64,000 nucleotides of DNA from Dysgonomonas hofstadii (GCF_014196915.1 NZ_JACIEP010000001.1:434001-498000), one strand, 5' to 3'; positions 41,999 through 51,547 are shown, counted from the first letter of the stretch. Notes: generated from the letters alone by a model not told the origin. Numbers and translations are program-made.

Positions 41999-43129
41999 AT
42001 GAAACTCTTTGTACGACTAGGATTTATTTTATTGACAGGACTTTTATCAGCTTGTTCAGCATCGTCACAATCATACGGTACGGCCGATACAAAAGCTCCC
42101 GAATTACGTGTTCCGCAATTTGTAGAACCTGCATTCGATTATTGGATGAGGGATACCTGGGCTATTTTAGGACCGGATGATTATTATTATATCACAGGTA
42201 GTACTTCTACCCCCGCCCGGGAATTTCCGGGGCAGAAGCACTGTTGGGATTGGAACGATGGCTTGTATTTATGGCGTTCCAAAGACATGAAGTCGTGGGA
42301 GGCAATGGGGCAAATCTGGTCGATGGAAAAAGATGGGACATGGCAGAAAGAACCGAAAGTATATAAAGAGGGAGAGAAATACCAGAAGAAGTCACTTAAT
42401 GACGATCCTTTGGATAACCGTTTCCATGCGGTGTGGGCTCCTGAACTGCATTATATAAAAAGTGCAAAAAACTGGTTTATTGTGGCTTGTCTGAACGAGT
42501 CGGCAGGAGGAAGGGGGTCTTTTATTTTACGGAGCACTACCGGAAAACCGGAAGGGCCTTATGAGAATATAGAAGGAAATAAAGATAAAGCCATCTATCC
42601 GAATATCGACGGTAGTTTGTTCGAAGATACAGATGGTACTGTGTATTTTGTAGGTCATAATCATTATATAGCACGGATGAAGTCAGATATGAGTGGTTTA
42701 GATGAAGAGATAGTAACATTGAAAGAGACTAAATTCGAGCCGGAACCATATTGTGAAGGAGCATTCATTTTCAAACATGATGACAAATATCATCTGGTAC
42801 AGGCTATCTGGGCACATCGTACAGCAGAGGGAGATACATATGTAGAAAAAGAAGGGATTACTAATAAGAAAACACGCTATAGTTATGATTGTGTTATCGC
42901 TACTGCCGACAATGTATATGGCCCATATGGGGAGCGTTATAATGCGATCACAGGTGGAGGGCATAATAATTTATTTCAGGATAGGGATGGCAATTGGTGG
43001 GCGACTATGTTTTTCAATCCACGTGGAGCTCAAGCTGCCGAGTATGATGTTACATGTCGTCCGGGACTGATCCCTATGCTTTATGAAAGTGGTAAGTTTA
43101 AACCTAATCATAATTACAGGGCACAATGA
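41999..43129 (+). CDS. GH43-like beta-propeller glycosidase, lipoprotein
   Basis: This 376-residue lipoprotein (signal L-S-A-C) has a five-bladed propeller pattern. The usual D-P base motif is replaced by M-R-D-T-W (Asp52). I-D-G-S-L-F-E-D-T-D-G carries the pKa modulator Asp204, and C-E-G-A-F carries the candidate acid Glu253. H-A-V-W-A-P-E-L and G-G-G-H-N-N-L-F are other propeller motifs. It is divergent from the GH43-like protein at 21269 and could belong to a neighbouring propeller family such as GH117 rather than GH43. Its stop overlaps the next sulfatase start in an ATGA arrangement (4 bp), showing tight coupling. Confidence 0.78.
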   Translation: MKLFVRLGFILLTGLLSACSASSQSYGTADTKAPELRVPQFVEPAFDYWMRDTWAILGPDDYYYITGSTSTPAREFPGQKHCWDWNDGLYLWRSKDMKSWEAMGQIWSMEKDGTWQKEPKVYKEGEKYQKKSLNDDPLDNRFHAVWAPELHYIKSAKNWFIVACLNESAGGRGSFILRSTTGKPEGPYENIEGNKDKAIYPNIDGSLFEDTDGTVYFVGHNHYIARMKSDMSGLDEEIVTLKETKFEPEPYCEGAFIFKHDDKYHLVQAIWAHRTAEGDTYVEKEGITNKKTRYSYDCVIATADNVYGPYGERYNAITGGGHNNLFQDRDGNWWATMFFNPRGAQAAEYDVTCRPGLIPMLYESGKFKPNHNYRAQ

Positions 43130-44793
43130 AGATACCATTATTAATCACCGGTGGGCTGGCTATAGGAGCAATGTCTTTTGCTCAGCAGAAGCCTAATATT
43201 ATAGTTATATTAGCCGATGATATAGGTTTTTCCGACCTGGGTTGTTTTGGAGGAGAGATACAGACACCTGTTCTCGACAAAATGGCGGAACAAGGAGTCA
43301 GGATGACTCAAATGTATAATAGTGCACGTAGTTGTCCGTCACGAGCTAATCTGCTAACGGGACTTTATCCGCATCAGACGGGTTTAGGACATATGGATGC
43401 TATTCGTCCTGCATGGCCGAAAGGATATGCAGGTTTCCGCTCCAACTCAGATAATGTCACCATTGCCGAGGTACTGAAAGAAGCCGGATACTTTACCGCA
43501 ATGTCTGGTAAATGGCATTTGGGAAAAACAACTGATCCGATAGATCGTGGTTTTCAGGAATATTATGGTTTGCTGGGTGGTTTCGACTCCTTCTGGAACC
43601 CTAAAGTGTACACCCGCTTACCGGAAGACCGGACACTGCGCCAATATAAAGAAGGCGAATTTTATGCTACGAACGTAATAACCGATTATGCAATAGATTT
43701 TATTAATCAGGCACATCAGGAAGAAAAGCCTTTATTCATGTATCTGGCTTATAATGCCCCTCACTTTCCATTACATGCTCCGAAAGAAGTGACTGATAAA
43801 TATATGAAAACCTATTTGCAGGGATGGGACAAAATTCGGGATCAACGTTGGAAACGGATCCTAGATATGAAGCTTCTGCAAGGAAAGCCACAACTAAGTC
43901 CGCGAGGGGTTGTTCCCGAAAGTTTGTTTGAAGATGAAACCCATCCACTACCGGTATGGAGTTCACTTTCCAAAGAGCAACAAGTTGATTTAGCTCGCCG
44001 GATGGCTATTTATGCAGCAATGATAGATATTATGGATAGCAATATCGGGCGGATAATGGAAACATTGCAAAAGAATGGAGAGTTGGATAATACATTTATC
44101 ATGTTCATGTCTGACAACGGGGCCTGTGCAGAATGGCATGAATTTGGTTTTGATAAACAAACAGGAACGGAATACCATACGCATACAGGCAAAGAACTAG
44201 ACCAAATGGGGTTATCAGGTACTTATCATCATTATGGAACCGGTTGGGCAAATGTGTGCTGTACCCCATTCTCACTCTACAAACATTATGCGCATGAAGG
44301 AGGAATTTCTACTCCCTGCATTATTAGGTGGGGTAACCATATTAAATCTAAAGGAGGAATAGATCACCAACCGACACAATTCTCTGATATTATGTCGACT
44401 TGTATTGAACTAGCCGGAACGACATATCCGGATGAATACCAGGGTAGAAAAATTATACCTACACCGGGAAAATCAATTCTTCCTATAATACGTGGAGAAA
44501 ATATGCCGGAACGCTATATTTACGCAGAACACGAAGGGAACCGGATGGTACGCAAAGGCGAATGGAAACTTGTTTCTGCAAATTTCAAAGGCGATGAATG
44601 GGAACTCTATAATATTAAAGAAGACCGCACAGAACAGTATAATTTGATAAAGATGTATCCCGGAATAGCGAAAGAGCTTGAAAATGCTTACTTCGAATGG
44701 GCGGATAAGAGTGATGTACTTTATTTTCCTAAGGTATGGAATACATATAACAAAGGACGTCGAAAAGATTTCAAAGAATATAAAGCAAAATAA
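43126..44793 (+). CDS. Sulfatase (S1 family, serine-type), exported
   Basis: This 555-residue sulfatase has a signal peptide ending S-F-A-Q. I-L-A-D-D-I-G-F-S-D-L-G holds the metal ligands. The signature reads S-C-P-S-R (Ser69-Arg73) followed by L-L-T-G; the formylglycine position is Ser69, and the Cys is at the variable second position. G-K-W-H-L-G, A-P-H-F-P-L and M-S-D-N-G-A are also present. It resembles the sulfatase at 22280 in length and order of motifs. Translation is coupled to the upstream GH43-like gene, and 6 bp separate it from the GH2 gene. Confidence 0.93.
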   Translation: MKIPLLITGGLAIGAMSFAQQKPNIIVILADDIGFSDLGCFGGEIQTPVLDKMAEQGVRMTQMYNSARSCPSRANLLTGLYPHQTGLGHMDAIRPAWPKGYAGFRSNSDNVTIAEVLKEAGYFTAMSGKWHLGKTTDPIDRGFQEYYGLLGGFDSFWNPKVYTRLPEDRTLRQYKEGEFYATNVITDYAIDFINQAHQEEKPLFMYLAYNAPHFPLHAPKEVTDKYMKTYLQGWDKIRDQRWKRILDMKLLQGKPQLSPRGVVPESLFEDETHPLPVWSSLSKEQQVDLARRMAIYAAMIDIMDSNIGRIMETLQKNGELDNTFIMFMSDNGACAEWHEFGFDKQTGTEYHTHTGKELDQMGLSGTYHHYGTGWANVCCTPFSLYKHYAHEGGISTPCIIRWGNHIKSKGGIDHQPTQFSDIMSTCIELAGTTYPDEYQGRKIIPTPGKSILPIIRGENMPERYIYAEHEGNRMVRKGEWKLVSANFKGDEWELYNIKEDRTEQYNLIKMYPGIAKELENAYFEWADKSDVLYFPKVWNTYNKGRRKDFKEYKAK

Positions 44794-44799
44794 GAAGTA

Positions 44800-47004
44800 A
44801 TGAATAGAAAGTATTTAATAGCCTTATTAATCAGTATTACAGCATATACCTTAGTTAATGCGACAAATACTAAAGAAGAAAAAATTAAGACAGTTTGGGG
44901 CGAAAAAGTCACAGCAAATAATGTGTGGCAGAGCTATCCCCGTCCACAATTACAGCGGTCGCAATGGATGAATCTGAATGGTTTCTGGAATTTTTCGGTC
45001 ACTGATCAGGAGACTCTAAAAGAACAGGTAAAATTTGAAGAAAGAATACTTGTCCCGTTTGCAATAGAATCTTCATTGTCGGGTGTACAACGTAGTTTTC
45101 TCCCTACCGAAAAGTTGTGGTATCGACGTGAATTTACTCTGAACGAAAAATGGAAAGATAGGAATGTAATCCTGCATTTTGGTGCTGTCGATTATGAGTG
45201 TCAGATATGGGTAAATAACAAATTAGCCGGCAGTCATAAAGGTGGGAATAATCCTTTCTTCTTTGATGTAACCAGATATTTGAAAAAAAGCGGTCCACAG
45301 GTTATAGAAGTTGCAGTTATTGATCCTACAGATACAGAATCTATATCGCGAGGAAAACAACAATTAGACCAAAAAGGAATCTGGTATACACCAGTATCCG
45401 GTATTTGGCAAACAGTGTGGCTCGAGGCAGTAAATCCGATACATATTCTTCAGGTTCTTCCCACAGCTGATATCAATAAAAAGACGATTAGCTTGGATAT
45501 AAATGTGGCTGAAGCAAAAGGAAGAGAGACCATTAAAATAGAAATACTGGATGAAGGTAAAGTCGTAAATACAACAGAGCAAAAATTAACATCGAAGATA
45601 GAATTAGAGGTTCCTAATGCTATTCTCTGGTCACCAGATTCTCCAAAGCTTTATGATCTGAATATTGAGTTACTTAGTAATGGGAAACTGGTAGATCAGG
45701 TGAAAAGCTACTTTGCTTTGCGTGAAGTTAGTATTAAAAAAGATGAATGTGGTTATCAACGCATTTGCCTGAATGGAGAACCTATATTCCAATATGGAAC
45801 GTTAGATCAGGGCTGGTGGCCAGATGGATTGCTGACACCTCCATCGGAGGAGGCTATGCTTTGGGATATGGTGCAATTGAAGGAGATGGGATTCAATACC
45901 ATTCGCAAGCATATCAAAGTAGAACCCGAGCAATATTACTATTATGCCGATTCACTGGGGTTAATGATGTGGCAAGATATGGTTTCAGGCTTCTCTACAG
46001 AAAGGAAAGATGAAGAACACATCAAACCGAATGCACAGGCTGATTGGAATGCACCTGCTTCGCATACTGATCAATGGCAGCAGGAAATGTTTGAAATGAT
46101 CGACCGTTTGCGTTTCTATTCGTGTATTACCTCATGGGTCGTTTTCAACGAGGGATGGGGGCAACACAATACAGTAGAGATTGTAAAAAAGGTAATGGAT
46201 TATGATAAAAGCCGCATCATCGACGGAGTGACCGGATGGACAGATAGAGGTGTAGGACATATGTATGATGTTCATAACTATCCGGTAACTTCTATGATTC
46301 TTCCGGCCCATAATGGAAATCGTATTTCTGTTTTGGGAGAATTTGGAGGATATGGTTGGGCAATTCAGGATCACTTATGGAACCCGAATATGAGGAACTG
46401 GGGATACAAAAATATTGATGGAGCAATGGCTTTAATGGATAGTTATGGAAGATTGATATATGATTTGGAAACTTTAATAGCTCAAGGCCTTAGCGCCGCA
46501 ATCTACACTCAAACGACAGATGTCGAGGGAGAGGTGAATGGCCTGATCACTTATGACCGTAAGATTGTAAAAATACCAACAAGCCTACTGCACATTTTAC
46601 ATGACCGTTTATATCGGGTGAAGCCGGCCAAGGCTGTGTCTTTGATAGCTGATGCACGCGATGAAACGAAGAATACTCGTCTGGTTGGATTAAATGGTAA
46701 AGAACTAAAGAATATATCACTTCCTTATTCCACAAAACCAGATTCAAATGTAGTGTCAGAAACAGCCTTTTCTATAGAGAATCCTTTCGAGCACTTATCC
46801 TTATGGTTAAATGTTGCAGGTAAAGCTCAGGTATGGCTGAATGGAGTCAAGGTCTTCGAACAGGAAGTAAAACAGACGAGGCATTATAGCCAGTTTAACA
46901 TCAGTGATTATGTCCATTTATTAAGAAATGGGAATAATATATTTAGAATAGAGGTAACTGATACAGGCAAAATGAACTTCGATTATGGGTTAAAGGCTTA
47001 TTAG
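44800..47004 (+). CDS. GH2 beta-galactosidase-like glycosidase, exported
   Basis: This 734-residue exported GH2 enzyme (signal ending V-N-A) shows a sugar-binding jelly-roll with W-Y-R-R-E-F and V-N-N-K-L-A-G-S-H-K-G-G (~60-200), an Ig-like domain (~205-315) and a TIM barrel. The acid/base is Glu451 in V-V-F-N-E-G-W-G, and the nucleophile is Glu514 in L-G-E-F-G-G-Y-G. A further jelly-roll-like domain with W-L-N-G-V-K-V-F is at the C-terminus. Beta-galactosidase is the most common activity for this subtype, but beta-glucuronidase or arabinopyranosidase are alternatives. It closes PUL 2 and is followed by a terminator. Confidence 0.85.
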   Translation: MNRKYLIALLISITAYTLVNATNTKEEKIKTVWGEKVTANNVWQSYPRPQLQRSQWMNLNGFWNFSVTDQETLKEQVKFEERILVPFAIESSLSGVQRSFLPTEKLWYRREFTLNEKWKDRNVILHFGAVDYECQIWVNNKLAGSHKGGNNPFFFDVTRYLKKSGPQVIEVAVIDPTDTESISRGKQQLDQKGIWYTPVSGIWQTVWLEAVNPIHILQVLPTADINKKTISLDINVAEAKGRETIKIEILDEGKVVNTTEQKLTSKIELEVPNAILWSPDSPKLYDLNIELLSNGKLVDQVKSYFALREVSIKKDECGYQRICLNGEPIFQYGTLDQGWWPDGLLTPPSEEAMLWDMVQLKEMGFNTIRKHIKVEPEQYYYYADSLGLMMWQDMVSGFSTERKDEEHIKPNAQADWNAPASHTDQWQQEMFEMIDRLRFYSCITSWVVFNEGWGQHNTVEIVKKVMDYDKSRIIDGVTGWTDRGVGHMYDVHNYPVTSMILPAHNGNRISVLGEFGGYGWAIQDHLWNPNMRNWGYKNIDGAMALMDSYGRLIYDLETLIAQGLSAAIYTQTTDVEGEVNGLITYDRKIVKIPTSLLHILHDRLYRVKPAKAVSLIADARDETKNTRLVGLNGKELKNISLPYSTKPDSNVVSETAFSIENPFEHLSLWLNVAGKAQVWLNGVKVFEQEVKQTRHYSQFNISDYVHLLRNGNNIFRIEVTDTGKMNFDYGLKAY

Positions 47005-47038
47005 ACGATAGCCTGGCATGTTGCCTGTAAAAATAGAT

Positions 47039-47066
47039 TAAGGCATCTCATACTTGAGATGCCTTA
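47039..47066. terminator. Bidirectional terminator closing PUL 2 and PUL 3
   Basis: Arms 47039-47050 and 47055-47066 are perfectly complementary over 12 bp with a 4-nt loop, T-rich on the right and A-rich on the left. It separates the convergent GH2 gene and the GH20 gene. Confidence 0.9.
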
Positions 47067-47121
47067 TTTCTTATCCTTGTTCAGGTTCTTAGAAATACTG
47101 GAGAGCAAAACCAGTATACTG

Positions 47122-49452
47122 TCAATTTACCTCAATTTCGTCTACAAATAATAATCCGGGAACTCCGCTACCGTCGTGCCAGGACGGAATAATAGTACTG
47201 GATAATGAGACTTTTACATAGCGGACTTTTACAGGAGAAAATCCAACTCCAATTGCTACTCTTTCAATAGGGGTATTCTTGGTTGGTTTATCAACGTTTT
47301 TCTCTGCTAAAAGATTATAATTCTTACCATCGGCCGAGCCTGATACCTTTATTCCCGATGCTGCAAAGATCCAGTTCGGTGTGTCACTCAGTGTTCCTGC
47401 CTTTACAGAAGAGATTTCTTTTTCTTCGCCTAAGTCTATTATTGCAGCCAGTCCTGTTTTTCCGCTAAAACCAACCCAGTTGCCATCAACATAAGATGCT
47501 GCTCCATATTTGCAATCTACCAGTCCCGGGGCTCCGTTAAAAGTGTATTTAGGATTGGTCGGTACCAGTAATTCTATTGGTTTATATGTAGCCTTGTTGA
47601 ATCCCGATTTATACTCAAATATACTGCTTGTTGTATCGGGATGCACGGCAACAGCCTTCAATATACCGGCAGAAGTTATTTTGATGGGAGATGTATACGG
47701 CATACTTTCTTTAGTCGGGGTTGTCCCGTCTGTTGTGTAATATATCTGCCCTTTGCCGACAGTATAAAGGCTCAGTAAAGTTCCCGATTTATCTTCCGAT
47801 GGATTTACGTCAGAAGTGATGCCATATAAATGTTTCGCAAAATTACAGCCTTTCTTCTTATATATCCCGAGCATATTATCCATACGGATAAGGAACGACC
47901 GATAGTCTTTATTTTCCGGTAATACCCATTGTATTTCAGACAGGGCCGCTAAACGTGGCAGCAGCATATATTCGGCATGCGCAGGAGTTTCTATATACTC
48001 GGTCCATAGATTACCCTGTGGACCAATAATATATCTGGCCTCTTCTTTGGTCAGTTCGCTTGGAATCGGTTCATAATCATATACTTTGCGTACAGGGAGA
48101 TATTCTCCGATAGACAGGGGTTCTTTACTCAGATCTTCTCCCTGGTTATAATCTAAGTACAAATTGTAATGTGGCACCATTATCACTTTATGCTGTTTCT
48201 TTGCTGCGGCGATACCTCCTTCTGTTCCGCGCCAGGACATGATAATCGCACTTGGCTCTACACTGGCATCAAGTATCTCGTCCCAGCCGATAATTTCCCG
48301 GCCTTTTTCTTTCAGTATCTTTTCGACGCGGGATACCACGTAGCCTTGTAGCTTTGTTTCAGCAGAATGTTCACTATCGGCTTTCAACCCAAGTTTATGA
48401 ATCATCGACTGGCATTTCGGACATTCTTTCCATTGTGTTTTCGGACATTCGTCTCCGCCGATATGTATGTATTGGGACGGGAACAATTCAGCGATCTCGG
48501 TGAACACTCCTTCCAGAAATTCGTAAGTTTTTTCATTTCCCGCACAGAGAACATCTTCAAATACTCCCCATTTGGTTGCAACCTCATAAGGCCCGCCTGT
48601 ACAGCCAAGTTCAGGATAGACTTTCAATGCAGCAAGCATATGCCCCGGCATATCGATTTCGGGAATTATTGTAATAAACCTGTCCTGAGCATATTTTACA
48701 ATTTCTTTTATCTCATTCTGTGTATAATATCCTCCGTATGGCTTACCGTCAAACTTGTGCGGAGTGTCTTTCAGCAAATGTCCTACAAGGGTTTCTTTAC
48801 GGATAGAACCGACCTCTGTCAACTCTGGATATTTTTTTATTTCTATGCGCCATCCCTGATCATCAGTCAGGTGCCAATGGAAATAGTTTATATTATGCAG
48901 AGCCAGCAGGTCAATATATTTTTTTATGAAATCGACAGGAAACATATGGCGTCCCACATCGAAATGCATACCCCGGTAACCGAAACGTGGATAATCTATA
49001 ATGTCGGCAGCCGGAAAAATTACCAATTTATTATCTGAAGCTACAGGTATTGATTTTCTTAATGTCTGTATTCCATAGAATGTTCCCGCATCACTGGCTC
49101 CATTCACCAGTATCGAATTTTGTGTTACTGTCAATTGATATGCGTCCTTATTATCGTTTTGTAATCCGCTCTGCAACTTTATTACTTTACCTTGGGCGTC
49201 GGGTTTTACCGGTAACTGTACGGATGTGAAGTCTTTTATATAATCGGCCAAAAACCTGGCAGTCCTTTCCAGAGCTTCATCTCCGTTGGGGTAGCTAATT
49301 ACGGTTTTCCCATCGAGTTCAAATGCGTCATCATCAGTGTATGAGATTTGCTGAGGCAATGGCACAATATTATAATCGGCCTGTATAACGGTTTTTTTAC
49401 ATGAGACAAATACAAAAGCAAATATAATGATGGTAAAAGGTAGTTTTTTCAT
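47122..49452 (-). CDS. GH20 beta-N-acetylhexosaminidase, lipoprotein
   Basis: This exo-enzyme removes terminal beta-GlcNAc or GalNAc by substrate-assisted catalysis. The 776-residue lipoprotein (signal V-S-C, Cys18) has a GH20b N-terminal domain (~30-150) and a GH20 barrel (~155-500). The barrel contains H-W-H-L-T-D-D-Q-G-W-R and the catalytic pair Asp334-Glu335 in I-G-G-D-E-C-P. A short beta domain with Y-Y-T-T-D-G-T-T-P (~545-615) and a C-terminal F5/8-type carbohydrate-binding domain (~630-776) follow. A 337-bp gap separates it from the upstream fimbrillin-like gene, so it may be transcribed on its own. Confidence 0.95.
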   Translation of the reverse strand: MKKLPFTIIIFAFVFVSCKKTVIQADYNIVPLPQQISYTDDDAFELDGKTVISYPNGDEALERTARFLADYIKDFTSVQLPVKPDAQGKVIKLQSGLQNDNKDAYQLTVTQNSILVNGASDAGTFYGIQTLRKSIPVASDNKLVIFPAADIIDYPRFGYRGMHFDVGRHMFPVDFIKKYIDLLALHNINYFHWHLTDDQGWRIEIKKYPELTEVGSIRKETLVGHLLKDTPHKFDGKPYGGYYTQNEIKEIVKYAQDRFITIIPEIDMPGHMLAALKVYPELGCTGGPYEVATKWGVFEDVLCAGNEKTYEFLEGVFTEIAELFPSQYIHIGGDECPKTQWKECPKCQSMIHKLGLKADSEHSAETKLQGYVVSRVEKILKEKGREIIGWDEILDASVEPSAIIMSWRGTEGGIAAAKKQHKVIMVPHYNLYLDYNQGEDLSKEPLSIGEYLPVRKVYDYEPIPSELTKEEARYIIGPQGNLWTEYIETPAHAEYMLLPRLAALSEIQWVLPENKDYRSFLIRMDNMLGIYKKKGCNFAKHLYGITSDVNPSEDKSGTLLSLYTVGKGQIYYTTDGTTPTKESMPYTSPIKITSAGILKAVAVHPDTTSSIFEYKSGFNKATYKPIELLVPTNPKYTFNGAPGLVDCKYGAASYVDGNWVGFSGKTGLAAIIDLGEEKEISSVKAGTLSDTPNWIFAASGIKVSGSADGKNYNLLAEKNVDKPTKNTPIERVAIGVGFSPVKVRYVKVSLSSTIIPSWHDGSGVPGLLFVDEIEVN

Positions 49453-49789
49453 TTCAGTTTTATTTATTTTTATTTATGTGAATCGGTCGTTCAGATTGTT
49501 AAAAGTTGACAAAGTTGACACATATTTCAGTTTTTAATTAGCCAATAGCTGTCAGCTTGTAGCCATTAGTTTTCTTGTCATCCTGAGGAACGAAGGATCT
49601 CCTTCCGGATGCTTCGCTTTGCTCAAGCATGACAAGTCGTAAAACCTGACAAACCTGACACTTTTGATTCTTTCCATTCTTCATTTAAATATTAGCATAT
49701 CGGCATGTTATCACATTTGCTCATTGTTTATTCTATTGATAAAGTTCCTAAATAATAATGCAGTTTCAGATACTGATTCACATTATTTA
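49453..49789. repeat. Intergenic region holding copy 2 of the dispersed repeat
   Basis: No gene is visible in this 337-bp gap. Tandem direct repeats aagttgaca (49505-49521) and aacctgaca (49642-49660) flank a block. The block holds tagccattag (49560-49569), an 8-bp outer stem cttgtcat/atgacaag (49574-49581 and 49628-49636) and an inner gaagga/tccttc hairpin. In reverse orientation the blocks match those at 14806-14922. The type of element (tgtcatcctgagg core) resembles short interspersed palindromes common in Bacteroidota. It forms the leader region of the GH20 gene, and no TAnnTTTG box was found. Confidence 0.55.
49754..49787 (-). terminator. Possible terminator of the PUL 3 minus-strand operon
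   Basis: A nested hairpin lies just after the fimbrillin-like stop: outer arms aataatg (49754-49760) and cattatt (49781-49787), with an inner tcag/ctga stem. The stem is A/T-rich and the T-tail weak. Confidence 0.35.
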
Positions 49790-51526
49790 TTAATATTCTT
49801 TTACACAGCGCACCGACCGTCCTGCGGCTTTGCCACCGCCAAAACTAAGGTTGACAGATGTAAAGTCGAGGCGCAACGTTGTACCCGATTTCGCAGTATG
49901 ATAGAATCCGGCGCTTCCGGCATAGGTTGTGCCACCTATAGCAGTCCTTTGCCCGGCAGCAGGGTAATATCCCAGAAGTGGAGTTTCTTCGAAATGCCAT
50001 CCGCTACCCCATTTATTCTCGTCTTCAGGCAAGACTAAACCGTTCCATGGTGATTCGCCGTCACTACCGGTTGCTGCTACCCGCCATCCTTTCGGACACG
50101 GATCGAATGGTGTTTTAGTATTTTGTTCACCGTCCCAGCGGTCAAGTCCCAGGCTCCCCGTCTTTGTATACCAGTCGTTCTGACCGGAAGAAGAGGTTAT
50201 GTAAGTATTAGGATAGATAATGGAATTTGCAAGATTGGTCTTTATCTCTGAGGTAACTTCTGCCATTTCCACATTGCCGCGTGTGGGGAAAGGATCTTTT
50301 CTACCCCATTGATAATACAATCCGAATGTACGGTCTCCACCAGCTTTAGGATTGCCTGTTGCTCCCAGGTTACGATCCATGAATGTGAGTCCGTTAAAAT
50401 CATATGTAGTGCCATTCTCTTTTGATAAAGGATTGTAATCAGATACCCATAACTGCCAGCTCCAGCGGATAGTCTCACCTATCTTCAGAGCGATAACAGC
50501 ATTTCCTTCTTTATCTGTTTTCGTTTTCACATGGATTATCGCATTTTCACCTGATCCGATGACTTCAATATCTTCGACAACCTCATAGGAGTCTTCCTGC
50601 CATACAGCCTGCGAACTTACTTCCCCACTCAGGTCGGGAGAGGTAGATAATAATAAGCTGTTTGTCTTCCATATCTTATAGGCTTTTTGTGCAGATATAT
50701 AAATGTCTTCTCCGGGTTTTACCATAAAAGTATTCGGCAGGTCGGAAAGGTTATCTACCGTATAATTCACCGGAATGATATTCTCTTTGTTCTCTTCTAC
50801 CCGGAACTGTTCCGGCAAATTATAGTTTATAGTCTTATCTCCGTCTTTTATGTCCAGTAAAAGTTTATTTCCGGCAAGGACCTGTTCGGGCAGATAGGCT
50901 ATGAAACATCCGTTATCGAATGTCAGTGTTTGGTCGCTGTTGCTTTCGGAAGCTTTAAAGTCATCATCTTCTCCAAGTTTCGCAGGATAAAGTGTGCCGC
51001 CGCTTAATGCTCCTTTTAATGTCACCTGTACCGTGGATAAGATATCCATATCCGGTATCACGACTTTTACTAAAGTATTTTTGTTTTGTAAGGCCAATTT
51101 AACCTGAGTATTATCATTTCCTACATTTAAAACACGGCCAGTCATTATACAAGACACCGAGGATATCGATATTTCATTCGTTCCAGCCTGGCCTGTATAT
51201 GGATAGTAAGCATATATATCCAATGGCATACCATCCTCGGATGTATAAATAATATCATCGGAACCCGCAGGGCTCCAGTTGCCATCTTCCTGATATATCC
51301 ATTTAATATTTGTTTTGTAATTGCTATTGCCGGCTACCGACTGTGTATTCCGGTCTGACCTTTTTTCGACAAACAAACCGATAGCATCGCCTGCCTTAAA
51401 ATTATAGGAGGACTCTATGCTGAGTTCGACTGCTTTGCTTTCAAAGCTATTGTTGTCATCATCGCTGCTGCATGCGCATAAAACAGCAATCAGGAAAGTG
51501 CAAGTGATTATTTTAAATTTATACAT
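49790..51526 (-). CDS. Fimbrillin-like lipoprotein with Fib_succ_major domain
   Basis: This 578-residue surface lipoprotein (signal C-A-C, followed by S-S-D-D-D) is the last gene of the susC-led operon. Residues ~25-270 resemble a Bacteroidales fimbrillin/FimA-type N-terminal region (A-G-D-A-I-G-L-F, Y-Y-P-Y, A-Y-L-P-E-Q). A short linker domain (~275-370) follows. The C-terminal ~200 residues carry the Fibrobacter succinogenes major paralogous domain signature: M-D-R-N-L-G-A, Y-Y-Q-W-G-R-K-D-P-F, C-P-K-G-W-R and R-S-V-R-C-V. These domains occur on cell-surface proteins of carbohydrate users. It may be an adhesin or a glycan-binding protein; no enzyme motif is seen. Confidence 0.8.
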   Translation of the reverse strand: MYKFKIITCTFLIAVLCACSSDDDNNSFESKAVELSIESSYNFKAGDAIGLFVEKRSDRNTQSVAGNSNYKTNIKWIYQEDGNWSPAGSDDIIYTSEDGMPLDIYAYYPYTGQAGTNEISISSVSCIMTGRVLNVGNDNTQVKLALQNKNTLVKVVIPDMDILSTVQVTLKGALSGGTLYPAKLGEDDDFKASESNSDQTLTFDNGCFIAYLPEQVLAGNKLLLDIKDGDKTINYNLPEQFRVEENKENIIPVNYTVDNLSDLPNTFMVKPGEDIYISAQKAYKIWKTNSLLLSTSPDLSGEVSSQAVWQEDSYEVVEDIEVIGSGENAIIHVKTKTDKEGNAVIALKIGETIRWSWQLWVSDYNPLSKENGTTYDFNGLTFMDRNLGATGNPKAGGDRTFGLYYQWGRKDPFPTRGNVEMAEVTSEIKTNLANSIIYPNTYITSSSGQNDWYTKTGSLGLDRWDGEQNTKTPFDPCPKGWRVAATGSDGESPWNGLVLPEDENKWGSGWHFEETPLLGYYPAAGQRTAIGGTTYAGSAGFYHTAKSGTTLRLDFTSVNLSFGGGKAAGRSVRCVKEY

Positions 51527-51547
51527 CTTGTTTTAAAGTTTTGAGGT

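Noticed and set aside
43321-43350. Cysteine-type sulfatase signature in the gene at 43126
   Set aside because: The Cys sits at the variable second position of S-C-P-S-R; the modified residue is the preceding serine.
48367-49038. 223-codon plus-strand ORF
   Set aside because: It is the antisense shadow of the GH20 barrel, whose catalytic motif is intact on the minus strand.
49664-50038. Plus-strand ORF overlapping the repeat region
   Set aside because: Most of it is antisense to the Fib_succ_major domain of the fimbrillin-like gene.
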